Shown piece by piece: positions 29,780 to 38,744 of a stretch of 64,000 nt of DNA (position 1 is the first letter of the stretch; each line of letters starts with the position of its first letter). The translations under genes and the position numbers were made by a program. Origin of the DNA: Polaribacter atrinae (GTDB taxonomy: Bacteria; Bacteroidota; Bacteroidia; Flavobacteriales; Flavobacteriaceae); contig NZ_CP150660.1 of the NCBI RefSeq assembly GCF_038023995.1, positions 2,850,501-2,914,500 of the forward strand. The letters are read 5' to 3'. The notes under the pieces are model-generated. The model worked only from the letters and a program-made list of their open reading frames with translations. It ran no database searches and was not told the origin of the DNA.

Positions 29780-30751
29780 TTATCCTAAAGTAACTCTTTT
29801 AAAAGTACTTACTTCAACATCACCATATGTTTTAACATATTGTGCAACATTTTTCTTTTCATCTTTAATAAAAGCTTGGTCTAAAAGACATTGCTCTGTA
29901 TCTAAAGTAGTGTTGTCAGAAACAAATCTTTCCATTTTTCCTGGTAAGATTCTATCCCAGATTTTTTCTGGTTTTCCTTCTGCAGCTAATTCAGCTTTAG
30001 CAGCTTCTTCAGCTTTAGCTAAAACTTCTTCAGATAATTGAGACATAGAAATAAATTGAGGAACATTTTTTAATGTTTTCCCTAATCTTCCTAATTCAAT
30101 ATTATCTTTTTCAATCACAGCAATTCTTGCTTCTGTTTCAGCAGCAACAAATGCAGGATCAAAATCTTTGTAAGACAATGTAGATGCTCCCATAGAAGCT
30201 ACTTGCATTGCTACATCTTTAGCTAAAACATCAGCGTTATCTACAGCAGCAGATAAACCTACTAATGCTGCAATTTTACCAATGTGAGTATAAGCACCAA
30301 CATAAGCAGCTTCTACTTTTTCAAAAGCTGTTATCTCTAACTTTTCTCCAATAACACCAGTTTGCTCAATTAATTTATCAGCAACAGTCATTCCTCCAAA
30401 ATCAGCAGCTAAGAAAGATTCTTTATCAGCATAATTTAAAGCAATTTCTGCAAATTGACTTCCTAATTCAACGAAAGCATCATTTTTACCAACAAAATCA
30501 GTCTCACATGCTAATACGATTGCTACACCAGCAGTATTATCAGCATTAATTTTTGTTACTGCAACTCCTTCTGTAGATTCTCTATCAGCTCTTTTTGCAG
30601 CAATTTTTTGACCTTTTTTACGTAAAATATCAATTGCTTTATCAAAATCACCACCTGACTCAACTAATGCCTTTTTACAGTCCATCATTCCAGCTCCAGT
30701 TGCTTCTCTTAATTTTTTAACATCAGCAGCACTAATCTTTACTGTTTCCAT
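29780..30751 (-). CDS. tsf: Elongation factor Ts
   Basis: Guanine nucleotide exchange factor for EF-Tu. 323 aa, longer than E. coli (283), as is usual for Bacteroidota. The N-terminal UBA-like domain reads KISAADVKKLREATGAGMMD, CKKAL; the EF-Tu contact motif is ACETDFVGKNDAFVELG, with TDFV. Directly downstream of rpsB (24 bp), the conserved rpsB-tsf arrangement. Closed by a terminator. Confidence 0.97.
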   Translation of the reverse strand: METVKISAADVKKLREATGAGMMDCKKALVESGGDFDKAIDILRKKGQKIAAKRADRESTEGVAVTKINADNTAGVAIVLACETDFVGKNDAFVELGSQFAEIALNYADKESFLAADFGGMTVADKLIEQTGVIGEKLEITAFEKVEAAYVGAYTHIGKIAALVGLSAAVDNADVLAKDVAMQVASMGASTLSYKDFDPAFVAAETEARIAVIEKDNIELGRLGKTLKNVPQFISMSQLSEEVLAKAEEAAKAELAAEGKPEKIWDRILPGKMERFVSDNTTLDTEQCLLDQAFIKDEKKNVAQYVKTYGDVEVSTFKRVTLG

Positions 30752-30775
30752 GTTATGTATGTTTTTTAGTTAGAA

Positions 30776-31570
30776 TTATTTTTTTTCTTCAGCAGGTGCT
30801 TCAGTAACTTCTGCTTTAGGAGCTGCTTTTTCTGCCTTTGGAGCTGCAACTTCTTTAGTTTCTTTTACTTTTTCTTTGTCTGCTTTTCTATCAGATAAAC
30901 CTTCTGCAATTGCATCAGTAACATAAGATAATACTTTGTCTATAGACTTAGAAGCATCATCATTTGCTGGAATGATAAAATCTACTAATCTAGGATCAGA
31001 GTTTGTATCAACCATAGCAAAAATTGGAATGCTTAATTTTTGAGCTTCTGCTACAGCAATGTGCTCTTTTTTAATATCTACTACAAATAATGCTCCAGGT
31101 AAACGAGTCATATCAGAAATAGAACCTAAATTCTTTTCTAATTTTTCTCTCTGACGATTGATTTGTAATTTTTCTCTTTTAGATAATGCATCAAAAGATC
31201 CATCTAACTTCATTCTATCAATATGAGCCATTTTCTTAACAGCTTTTCTAATAGTAATAAAGTTTGTTAACATACCACCAGGCCATCTTTCTGTGATGTA
31301 AGGCATGTTTACTGCTTTTGCTTTTTCTGCAACAATATCTTTTGCTTGCTTTTTAGTAGCTACAAATAAAATTTTACGTCCAGAGTTAGCGATCTTTTTT
31401 AAAGCTTCTGAAGTTTCTTCTATTTTTGCTGCTGTTTTATACAAATCGATGATGTGAACACCATTACGTTCTGTATAAATGTATGGAGCCATGTTTGGGT
31501 TCCATTTTCTAGTTAAGTGTCCAAAGTGTACACCACTATCTAATAATTCTTGAATGTTTACGTTTGCCAT
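30776..31570 (-). CDS. rpsB: 30S ribosomal protein S2
   Basis: Start taken as ATG 31570 (264 aa), which gives the family N-terminus MANVNIQELLDSGVHFGHLT; an ATG-less extension to 31606 is part of a hairpin-containing leader. Core motifs: RKWNPNMAPYIYTERNGVHI, ITERWPGGMLTN and PDxxxxxD-type segment PRLVDFIIPANDDA. The C-terminus is a lineage-specific Ala/Lys/Glu/Pro-rich tail (about 225-264). Separated from rpsI by 145 bp with two hairpins, possibly a regulatory leader. Confidence 0.97.
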   Translation of the reverse strand: MANVNIQELLDSGVHFGHLTRKWNPNMAPYIYTERNGVHIIDLYKTAAKIEETSEALKKIANSGRKILFVATKKQAKDIVAEKAKAVNMPYITERWPGGMLTNFITIRKAVKKMAHIDRMKLDGSFDALSKREKLQINRQREKLEKNLGSISDMTRLPGALFVVDIKKEHIAVAEAQKLSIPIFAMVDTNSDPRLVDFIIPANDDASKSIDKVLSYVTDAIAEGLSDRKADKEKVKETKEVAAPKAEKAAPKAEVTEAPAEEKK

Positions 31571-31604
31571 TTTCTTAAATGTGTTTACTTTCTGTTTTGA
31601 AATC

Positions 31605-31637
31605 AATAGTTAGGTAGTCTTTCGAGTCCTAACTATT
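31605..31637 (-). promoter_or_regulatory. Candidate structured leader upstream of rpsB
   Basis: Perfect 10-bp stem AATAGTTAGG (31605-31614) / CCTAACTATT (31628-31637) with a 13-nt loop, 34 bp upstream of the rpsB ATG. A second hairpin, GCAGAAT-AA-ATTCTGC at 31694-31709, follows the rpsI stop. Neither has a T tract on the minus strand, so they are not typical terminators. An S2 autoregulatory leader is inference. Confidence 0.4.
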
Positions 31638-31715
31638 TAGATGCTAAACTGTTTAATATTAAAATATAATAACAGTTCTCGATATAATATAGTGCAGAAT
31701 AAATTCTGCGATATA

Positions 31716-32102
31716 TTAACGTTTCGAGAATTGGAATTTTTTACGTGCTTTTTTCTGACCGAATTTCTTACGTTCAACCATTCTTGGGTCACGAGTTAAT
31801 AAACCTTCTGGTTTCAATACTAATCTGTGCTCTTCGTTGATAGCAACTAAAGCTCTAGTAATAGCTAAACGGATAGCTTCTGCTTGTCCTGTTACACCAC
31901 CTCCGTAAACATTAACTTTAATATCATAAGATTCTAAGTTTTCTGTTAACATTAAAGGTTGTTGTACTTTATACTGTAATGTACCTGTAGTAAAGTAGTT
32001 TTTGTAATCTTTTTTGTTTACGGTAATGTTACCGCTTCCTTCTGAAAGATAAATACGAGCTACAGCTGTTTTTCTTCTACCGATTTTATGTACTATATCC
32101 AT
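31716..32102 (-). CDS. rpsI: 30S ribosomal protein S9
   Basis: 128 aa, standard. Starts with VHKIGRRKTAVARIYL and ends with the typical basic tail RMVERKKFGQKKARKKFQFS, then KR, whose C-terminal residues reach the P-site tRNA. The ATG overlaps the rplM stop by one base (TAATG), the usual translational coupling of L13 and S9. Confidence 0.98.
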   Translation of the reverse strand: MDIVHKIGRRKTAVARIYLSEGSGNITVNKKDYKNYFTTGTLQYKVQQPLMLTENLESYDIKVNVYGGGVTGQAEAIRLAITRALVAINEEHRLVLKPEGLLTRDPRMVERKKFGQKKARKKFQFSKR

Positions 32103-32557
32103 TATTTAAGATCGTTAAGGTTAATAGCTTTAGGTTCTTGACCTGCTTGTTTGTGCTCTCCACCTGCATATACATACAAGTTTCTGTATAGAGCTGCTCC
32201 TAAAATGTTTTTAGGTAACATTCCTTTTACTGCTTTTTCGATTAATCTTGTAGGATCTTTCTCAAACATTTCTGTTGCAGTTAACGATCTTTGTCCTCCT
32301 GGATAACCTGTGTGACGAATGTAAGATTTGTCTCTCCATTTGTTACCAGTTAAAACAATTTTTTCTGCGTTGATAATAACCACGTTGTCTCCACAATCTA
32401 CGTGAGGAGTAAAATTTGGTTTGTATTTACCTCTAATTAGCTTTGCTACTTTAGAAGCTAGACGACCCAACGTTTGCCCGTCTGCATCAACTAAAACCCA
32501 CTCCTTGTTTACGGTAGCGCTGTTTGCTGATACTGTTTTGTAACTTAATGTGTTCAT
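32102..32557 (-). CDS. rplM: 50S ribosomal protein L13
   Basis: 151 aa, standard length. Signatures: WVLVDADGQTLGRLASKVAK, GDNVVIINAEKIVLTGNKW and KAVKGMLPKNILGAALYRNL. First gene of the operon rplM-rpsI-rpsB-tsf, with a consensus promoter 57 bp upstream. The leader holds a small hairpin TCCTT-TTTT-AAGGA whose meaning is unclear. Confidence 0.98.
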   Translation of the reverse strand: MNTLSYKTVSANSATVNKEWVLVDADGQTLGRLASKVAKLIRGKYKPNFTPHVDCGDNVVIINAEKIVLTGNKWRDKSYIRHTGYPGGQRSLTATEMFEKDPTRLIEKAVKGMLPKNILGAALYRNLYVYAGGEHKQAGQEPKAINLNDLK

Positions 32558-32613
32558 AATTACACTATTAGTTTTTGTTTATTAATAATTGAATTTTCCT
32601 TAAAAAAGGAGTG

Positions 32614-32644
32614 CAAATGTACTGTATTTTATTTGATTGACAAA
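32614..32644 (-). promoter_or_regulatory. Promoter of rplM-rpsI-rpsB-tsf
   Basis: On the minus strand: TTTG (32644-32641), 19-bp spacer, TACATTTG (32621-32614). Perfect match to the Bacteroidota consensus. The remaining gap to 32871 (about 230 bp) is AT-rich with no gene seen. Confidence 0.8.
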
Positions 32645-32871
32645 TAGTGTTTTGTATTTATTTTACACTCAATCTATTAATTACTTATTCATTACCTTTT
32701 TAAAATAGAAAGTTATTTTTAAGATCAATAAAAAGTGTTTAATATCCACTCACAATGATGATAATTGAACGTTAGTTAGAATTTTAGTTTTGCCTATAAT
32801 TGTTAAAGTAAATAATGGTAAATGACTTACTGAGGTGAAAAATTGTATGTAATTCTGTTTTAGAGTGTAAA

Positions 32872-35313
32872 TTAAAAATCCATTTTTTTAGAACTTAAAC
32901 TTAACTTTCCTGTTAATAACCCTTTTCCTGTAACAGTTAATTCTATATCTCCTTCTTTTTTTGAAGCTTGTACCATTACTACCAATTTACCACTAAAAAG
33001 TTTCATTGTTGGTAAGTGAAATAATTCTAATGAAGTTGGGTCTCCATTACAGGCAGCTCTATAACTTGCATTTCCTTTTACTTTAAATTTAAGTTGATTA
33101 GTTGCTGTTGGGCATTCAATTCCGTTTTTATCTACTACAGAAACAGTAACATAAGATAAATCTTTTCCATCTGCTTTTATAATTTTTCTGTCTGGGCTCA
33201 GAATTATTTTTGAAGGTTTACCAGCAGTATGAATTTCTTTTTCAGAAACAGGGTTTCCTTCTTCATCATAAGCAATAACCTTTAAAGTTCCTGGTTCGTA
33301 TTTTACATCCATCCACATTAAGCGATATCTATTTTGTGGACTAGAGTGATGTTTCTTTTGAATTCCCATGCTTTTTCCATTTACAAATAGTTCTGCGCTA
33401 TTGTAGTTTGTGTACACAAAAACGGGTGTTTTTTCACCTTCTCTTCCTTCCCAATTCCAATGAGGTAAAATATGTAAGGTTTCTTCTTTGGTGTTCCATC
33501 TACTTCTGTACAAGTAATACCTGTCTTTTGGCAAACCTGCTAAGTCATTAATTCCGAAATAAGAACTTCTAGAAGGCCAGCTTTCATCATATGGAGTTGG
33601 TTCTCCTAAATAATCAAAACCTGTCCAAACAAACTCACCAATAACCCAAGGTTTATCATCTTGTAAGATAAAGTCATCTTCTGGTAAGTTAGACCAACTA
33701 CAATATTCTAAGTCATAAGAAGAACTTTGAAAATCAGTATATTTTTTCATTGCTGCTTTTTCTACAGGAAATTTATAGATGCCTCTAGAGCTAACTGTTG
33801 ATGCCGTTTCTGAACCTAATAAAAGCCCTTGAGGAAATCTTTTATAAGCTTCATCATATAAATGTACCCTGTAATTTAAACCAGGGATATCCATAATTGC
33901 TCCAAAGCCAGAAGCCATAACTGCCTTTACTTGATCCATTCCAACTGTAACAGGTCTTGTTGGGTCTTCTCTGTGGAAAATATCTTGCAACCATTTTGCG
34001 CGTTTTACACCTTCTTCTCCCCATTGATCAGGTACTTCATTTCCAGAACTCCACATTACAATTGAAGGATGGTTTCTTGTAGCTCTAACTAAGTTAACAA
34101 TATCTTTTTCTGCATATTCTTCAAAAAAACGATTGTAGCCATTTTTTATTTTTGGTTTTGCCCATTCATCAAAACTTTCTGCTAGAAAAAGAAAACCCAT
34201 TTCGTCACAAAGTTGAAGTTGCTCAAAAGAAGGCATATTGTGCGAGCTTCTAATTGCGTTAACTCCCATGTCTTTTAGAATTGTCAACTGTCTTTTTAAA
34301 GCTGCGGTATTTACCGCTGTTCCTAAAGGACCTAAATCGTGATGTAGACAAACTCCTTTAAATTTTGTTGTTTTACCGTTTAAGCTAAACCCTTTTTGGG
34401 GTTCGTATTTTATTTCTCTAATCCCAAATTTTGTTGAGATTTCATCTTTTAATTGATTTTTTATGTAAAGTTTTGTGACTGCTTTGTATAAATATGGGTT
34501 TTCTGGACTCCATAAAATAGGTTTTTAAACTTTTATATTTTGATCGAATTCATTATTAAAATGAATATCAGATTTGAGTTGATTTACCTCATTTCCATTT
34601 GCATCAAAAATTGTAGTTATCAATACACCTGATTCATTAGAAACTTTTGTTTTTATATGAACTTTAGCTTCATTTTTACTTACAAAAGGAGTTGTAATAA
34701 AAGTTCCCCATTGATTAATACTTTCTTTTTCTTTTATGATTAGACTTACTTTTCTATACAAACCTGCTCCTGGATACCAACGTGATGCGTTCTCTTTGTT
34801 GGTTAATTTTACGGCTAAAGTATTTTCTCCTGCAATTAAATCTTTAGAAATATTAAAATAAAAGTAACTATACCCATACGCCCATTCTCCAATTTTTTTT
34901 CCATTTAAAAATACTTGGGGCTCACTCATTGCGCCTTCAAACAATAAAATTATTTTTTTGTTGATATCGGTTTCAGAAATATTAAATTTATTTCTGTACC
35001 AAGCAGTTCCTACGTGTGGTAAAGAACCAGTTCTACCTGTTTTTTCTGTAGCTTCCTTTTCGCCGTTTTGAGTAATTGCCATAACTTGTTTGTCTATTTC
35101 TTTATCAAAGGAACCATAAATTGCCCAATCATGAGGAACTGTTACTTTTTGCCAGTTTTTATCATTAAAATTTACTTTTTCTGCATTTTTATTTTCACCT
35201 TTTTTAAAAGTCCAGTTTTCTGAAAGTTCTATAGTTTTTCTAGTTTGACTAATAATATTAGAGGAAATTAATAATATCAGTAAAAATATTTGAGACGTTT
35301 TTTTAAAGTTCAT
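32872..35313 (-). pseudogene. Glycoside hydrolase family 2 enzyme interrupted by one in-frame stop
   Basis: Would be an exported beta-galactosidase-like GH2 enzyme of about 812 residues. The 5' part (35313-34525) encodes a signal peptide, the sugar-binding domain (VPHDWAIYGSF, ASRWYPGAGLYR) and part of the Ig-like domain, ending at a TAA at 34527-34525. The next codons continue in the same frame with KPILWSPENPYLYKAVTKLY and GVCLHHDLGPLGTAVN, then join the catalytic barrel: NAIRSSHNMP, acid/base Glu in WSSGNEVP, probable nucleophile Glu in LLGSETAS, and EFVWTGFDYLGEP. A DUF4982-like domain and a C-terminal Ig-like domain follow. No indel is needed: a single codon separates two halves. Nonsense mutation, sequencing error or readthrough are the options. 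It has no PUL neighbours. Confidence 0.85.
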
Positions 35314-35541
35314 TTTAATGTTTTATAATTTTGAGTAGCAAAACGGAAACCTTATTTTTTAATTTCCTTTTGTTTTTTTTCTGTCTTTCTTTCTTGGTAG
35401 TTGTGTCGGAGTGGTTAATATAAATAAAAATTACTTTATTTTTAATTGTGAACGTTTCGTTTTTAAGAAGTCTATGGTTTTACTGTGTAAAAGGATGTGA
35501 AACTTTTGTTGTTACCGTTTTACTTAATTCTGATTTAAGGA

Positions 35542-35574
35542 CAAAAAAAAGCATCAATATAAATTGATGCTTTT
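35542..35574 (-). terminator. Terminator of ilvE
   Basis: 12-bp stem AAAAGCATCAAT / ATTGATGCTTTT with ATAA loop and an eight-base T tract on the minus strand. The rest of the gap 35314-35541 is AT-rich without a gene; it must hold the former GH2 promoter, but no TAnnTTTG is clear. Confidence 0.88.
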
Positions 35575-35645
35575 AGTATTGTATGTTTTTTAGTTAAAAT
35601 TTAGATTAATAGTTTAGTTAACTACTAATTATAATTATTAACTAT

Positions 35646-36704
35646 TTACTTCAGTATTACTCTCCAACCGTAAGGATCTTCAGCTTGGTTTGTTTGAATA
35701 TCTGTAATCGCTTTCTTTAGAGTTCCTGCAAAAGGCGCTTCTAATTCTGGTAAATCATAATCAGAACCTTGGTATCCAAAACCTGCAATAGGAGAAATCA
35801 CCGCAGCAGTTCCTGCTCCAAACATTTCTTTTAAACTACCACTTTGTGCGGCAGCAATTACTTCAGAAACAGTAATTTTTCTAACTTCTACATCAATGTT
35901 CATGTCCTCTGCAATCTGAATAACACTCCTACGTGTAATTCCATCTAAGATTCTATCGCTTGTAGGGCTAGTAATTAGTGTGTCATTAATTCTGATAAAA
36001 ATATTCATTGCACCAGCTTCCTCAATATATTCGTGCGTATTATCATCCGTCCAAATTACTTGATTGTAGCCTTTTTCTATTGCTAATTGAGTAGGGTAAA
36101 ACTGAGCAGCATAATTTCCACCAGCTTTTGCAAAACCAACACCACCATTTGCGGCACGAGCATATTTTTCTTCAATTAAAACTTTTACTTTACCAGAAAA
36201 ATATGCACCAGAAGGAGCTGTACAGATTATAAATTTATAAGCATTTGCTGGAGAAGCGTGAAATCCAATTCCAGAGGCAAACATAAAAGGTCTAATATAT
36301 AAAGAGCTTCCTTCGTTTGTAGGAATCCATTTATTATCTACTTCTAATAATTTTTTTAAACCTTCCATAAAAACATCTTCAGGAACAGCAGGAATAACCA
36401 AGCGCTCTGCAGATTTATTTAATCGTTTGTGGTTTTCTAAAGGTCTAAATAACATGGTGCTGCCATCTGCATCTTTATAGGCTTTCATACCTTCAAAAAT
36501 AGATTGTCCGTAGTGGAAAATTTTAGCAGCTGGGTCTAGTGAGATAGGTGCATAAGGTTTAATAACAGGTGTTTGCCACTCGCCATCTATAAAATCACAC
36601 TCTAACATGTGGTCAGAATATACACTACCAAATGGTAGATTGTTAAAATCTACAGAATCGATCTTCGATTTTTCTATACGTTGAATTTCTATATTAGATT
36701 TCAT
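35646..36704 (-). CDS. ilvE: Branched-chain amino acid aminotransferase
   Basis: PLP-dependent fold-type IV aminotransferase for Leu, Ile and Val synthesis and breakdown. ATG 36704 gives 352 aa; the longer frame to 36737 covers the promoter. Motifs: HYGQSIFEGMKAYKDADGST, the PLP lysine region GVGFAKAGGNYAAQFYPTQL (Lys in AKAGGNYA), YIEEAGAMNIFI and PLP-phosphate segment LDGITRRSVIQIA. The length and sequence fit the long IlvE group 2 class of Bacteroidota. Confidence 0.95.
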   Translation of the reverse strand: MKSNIEIQRIEKSKIDSVDFNNLPFGSVYSDHMLECDFIDGEWQTPVIKPYAPISLDPAAKIFHYGQSIFEGMKAYKDADGSTMLFRPLENHKRLNKSAERLVIPAVPEDVFMEGLKKLLEVDNKWIPTNEGSSLYIRPFMFASGIGFHASPANAYKFIICTAPSGAYFSGKVKVLIEEKYARAANGGVGFAKAGGNYAAQFYPTQLAIEKGYNQVIWTDDNTHEYIEEAGAMNIFIRINDTLITSPTSDRILDGITRRSVIQIAEDMNIDVEVRKITVSEVIAAAQSGSLKEMFGAGTAAVISPIAGFGYQGSDYDLPELEAPFAGTLKKAITDIQTNQAEDPYGWRVILK

Positions 36705-36726
36705 GCTTTTTGATTGAATTATTAAG

Positions 36727-36734
36727 CAAATGTA
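36727..36734 (-). promoter_or_regulatory. -7 element of ilvE
   Basis: TACATTTG on the minus strand, 22 bases upstream of the ilvE ATG. Confidence 0.5.
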
Positions 36735-36766
36735 CATAAAATATTCATCTGACTATATAACTAATC

Positions 36767-36798
36767 ATTGCTTTTACTCATTAAAATATGTACTTTTG
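36767..36798 (+). promoter_or_regulatory. Promoter of the DUF4920 lipoprotein operon
   Basis: TTG at 36767-36769, 21-bp spacer, TACTTTTG at 36791-36798, 26 bases before the ATG; divergent from ilvE. Confidence 0.55.
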
Positions 36799-36824
36799 TT
36801 CGATACTCACTTAATTTAGAAATT

Positions 36825-37331
36825 ATGAAATTTTTGATATCCTTTTGTTTAGTCGTTTTATTCGTTTTTACGGCTTGTAAAGAAGCTAAGAAACCTGCAA
36901 ATGAAACTCCAGAACCAAAACAAGAAGTAGTTTATGAATCTTTTGGTGAAAAAATTGCGTTAGACAATGCAATTACTTCAGAAGAGCTATTAACTAAGTT
37001 TAAAACTATGAAAGCTGGTGATACTATTAATGTAAAATTTGCATCTAGTATTAAGGAAGTTTGTTCTAAAAAAGGATGTTGGATGAAGTTGCCTTTAAAC
37101 GGAGAAACAGAAACTATGGTTCGTTTTAAAGATTATGGTTTTTTTATGCCTTTAGATTCTAAAGGAAGAGAAGTGGTTTTAAATGGTAAAGCATTTGTAC
37201 AAGAAACTTCTGTAGAAGAATTACAACATTATGCAGAAGATGCAGGGAAAACTAAGGATGAAATTGCACAAATTACAACTCCTAAAATCGAATATACGTT
37301 TGAGGCAGATGGAGTTTTAATGAGAAAATAA
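36825..37331 (+). CDS. DUF4920-type lipoprotein
   Basis: 168 aa from ATG 36825, the start that gives a clean lipoprotein signal (MKFLISFCLVVLFVFTAC, Cys18 lipidated). The mature domain has the segment VCSKKGCWMKLPLNG with two Cys, then MVRFKDYGFFMPLDSKG, which I recognise as DUF4920. Function unknown; the Cys pair and the neighbouring c-type haem protein suggest a redox or metal role in the envelope. The stop overlaps the next start by one base (TAATG). Confidence 0.82.
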   Translation: MKFLISFCLVVLFVFTACKEAKKPANETPEPKQEVVYESFGEKIALDNAITSEELLTKFKTMKAGDTINVKFASSIKEVCSKKGCWMKLPLNGETETMVRFKDYGFFMPLDSKGREVVLNGKAFVQETSVEELQHYAEDAGKTKDEIAQITTPKIEYTFEADGVLMRK

Positions 37332-37753
37332 TGAAAAAAATAACACTGTTATTTTTATTGATTTCTATTTTATCTTGTAAAAAGAAAGAGTCAAAAGAGG
37401 TTGTTATTATAGAAAGTAAAAGAGGTAATCAGTCTGAAATGGCTGCTCTAATGCTTAAAATGTATGATAAAAGCCTAGAAAATAAGCAGCTTGTTTTAGA
37501 GGGTAAAGAACCTAAGGAATTTCCTCAAGAATTTTTAAACATTCACACAGCTCAATTAACAGATGCTGCTGTTAGAAATAGTCAGTTTAATGCCTTTTCA
37601 GACTTTTATTTAGATAGTTTTAAAAAGGTGTTTGAAACATCAAAAGATTCACTTATTGTAAGACACAACAATGCTGTTAATAGTTGTATTACTTGTCATA
37701 AAACTACTTGTATTGGGCCAATTCCAAAAATTAAAAAGTTGCTAATAAAATAA
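37331..37753 (+). CDS. Monohaem cytochrome c-like lipoprotein
   Basis: 140 aa. Lipobox ISILSC (Cys16), so anchored in a membrane and facing the periplasm or surface. A single haem-attachment motif CITCH lies near the C-terminus in NSCITCHKTTCIGPIPKIKK, with an extra Cys beyond it. The preceding helical region (about 35-115) resembles cytochrome c'-like four-helix proteins in lacking other motifs. Translationally coupled to the DUF4920 lipoprotein. Electron donor and acceptor are not evident. Confidence 0.78.
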   Translation: MKKITLLFLLISILSCKKKESKEVVIIESKRGNQSEMAALMLKMYDKSLENKQLVLEGKEPKEFPQEFLNIHTAQLTDAAVRNSQFNAFSDFYLDSFKKVFETSKDSLIVRHNNAVNSCITCHKTTCIGPIPKIKKLLIK

Positions 37754-37755
37754 TT

Positions 37756-38418
37756 ATGAAAAGAGAAATATTAATAACATCAGATGGTTCATCAACCATT
37801 CATTTACCAGATTGGGATGAGCAATATCATTCTAAAAATGGATCTATTAATGAAACTTATCATGTTTTTATAAAAAGTGGGTTAAGAGAAGTTACAGAAG
37901 ATAATGTTGCTATTTTAGAAATTGGTTTTGGTACAGGTCTAAATTGTTTTATTACCTATTTAGAAGCTAAAAAAAACATTCATTATGTAGGTGTTGAAGC
38001 GTACCCTGTTACTGCGGAAGAGGTAGAGAAAATGAATTTTATAGCTGTCTTAGAAGCAGAAAAAGAAAGTGAAACATTTAAAAAAATGCACGCTATTTCT
38101 TGGGAAGAAAAGCATCTAATTTCTGACACATTTTCGTTAACAAAAAGAAAGCAGTTTTTTGAAGATATCGAAGATAAAAACACATTTAACTTAATTTATT
38201 TTGACGCCTTTGGTGCTCGTGTGCAACCTCAATTATGGACAGTAGAAATTTTTCGTAAAATGTTTGAAGCATTAAAAGAAAACGGAATTTTAGTAACTTA
38301 TTCAGCAAAAGGAAGTGTAAGAAGAGCAATGCAAGAAGTTGGTTTTGTGGTAGAACGTTTGCCTGGGCCTCCAGGAAAAAGAGAAATGCTACGTGCAACC
38401 AAAAAAAGCATACAGTAA
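37756..38418 (+). CDS. mnmD: tRNA 5-methylaminomethyl-2-thiouridine methyltransferase, standalone MnmD
   Basis: 220 aa SAM-dependent methyltransferase that completes mnm5 modification of wobble uridine 34. Motif I is ILEIGFGTGLNCF, preceded by the family N-terminus SDGSSTIHLPDWDEQYHSKN. Later LIYFDAFGARVQPQLWTVEI and TYSAKGSVRRAMQEVGFVVE with PGPPGKREM. In E. coli this domain is fused to MnmC; here the oxidase half is absent, as in most Bacteroidota. It follows the lipoprotein gene by 2 bp. Confidence 0.92.
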   Translation: MKREILITSDGSSTIHLPDWDEQYHSKNGSINETYHVFIKSGLREVTEDNVAILEIGFGTGLNCFITYLEAKKNIHYVGVEAYPVTAEEVEKMNFIAVLEAEKESETFKKMHAISWEEKHLISDTFSLTKRKQFFEDIEDKNTFNLIYFDAFGARVQPQLWTVEIFRKMFEALKENGILVTYSAKGSVRRAMQEVGFVVERLPGPPGKREMLRATKKSIQ

Positions 38419-38463
38419 ATTGTAGATAAAGAATAAGAACTCATAAAAAAAGCAATAGTAAAA

Positions 38464-38595
38464 ATGGAATTTAAAAGAAAATTTGGTAGAAAAAAAGAGA
38501 CAAAACCAACAAAAGGACTTTTTTTAGTATTGCTTTTGGCTTTTGCTTTAATACTTTGGTTTAAGGCTGAAGATATTATGAATGCCTTATTTTAA
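38464..38595 (+). CDS. 43-aa single-span membrane protein
   Basis: A short ORF that begins ATGGAATTTAAAAGA. The product has a strongly basic N-terminus (MEFKRKFGRKKETKPTKG), one membrane helix (LFLVLLLAFALILWF) and a short tail KAEDIMNALF. This is the positive-inside arrangement of a real small membrane protein. It lies 45 bp after mnmD in the same direction. I recall similar small proteins near this locus in flavobacteria, but cannot confirm it. Confidence 0.65.
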   Translation: MEFKRKFGRKKETKPTKGLFLVLLLAFALILWFKAEDIMNALF

Positions 38596-38627
38596 ATAAC
38601 TAATTTATATTTTTATTAGAAGCTATT

Positions 38628-38706
38628 TCCTGCTTTACACACTCGCTTTTTTTATCCTGAAAAAGGATAAAAAAGAGCTCAGACAATTGTTTCAATCAGG
38701 GCTAAA
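38628..38706 (-). repeat. Extragenic palindromic repeat, copy A
   Basis: On the minus strand it reads TGAGCTCTTTTTT, loop ATCCTTTTTCAGGAT, AAAAAAAGCGAGT, then GTAAAGCAGGAAATAGCTTC. The same core occurs at 48250-48374 and 51298-51401, and a diverged form at 49104-49185. Located between convergent genes. Confidence 0.8.
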
Positions 38707-38744
38707 CTTTTTTGCTTGCAATATTTGTTTTCTTAAAATAGAAG

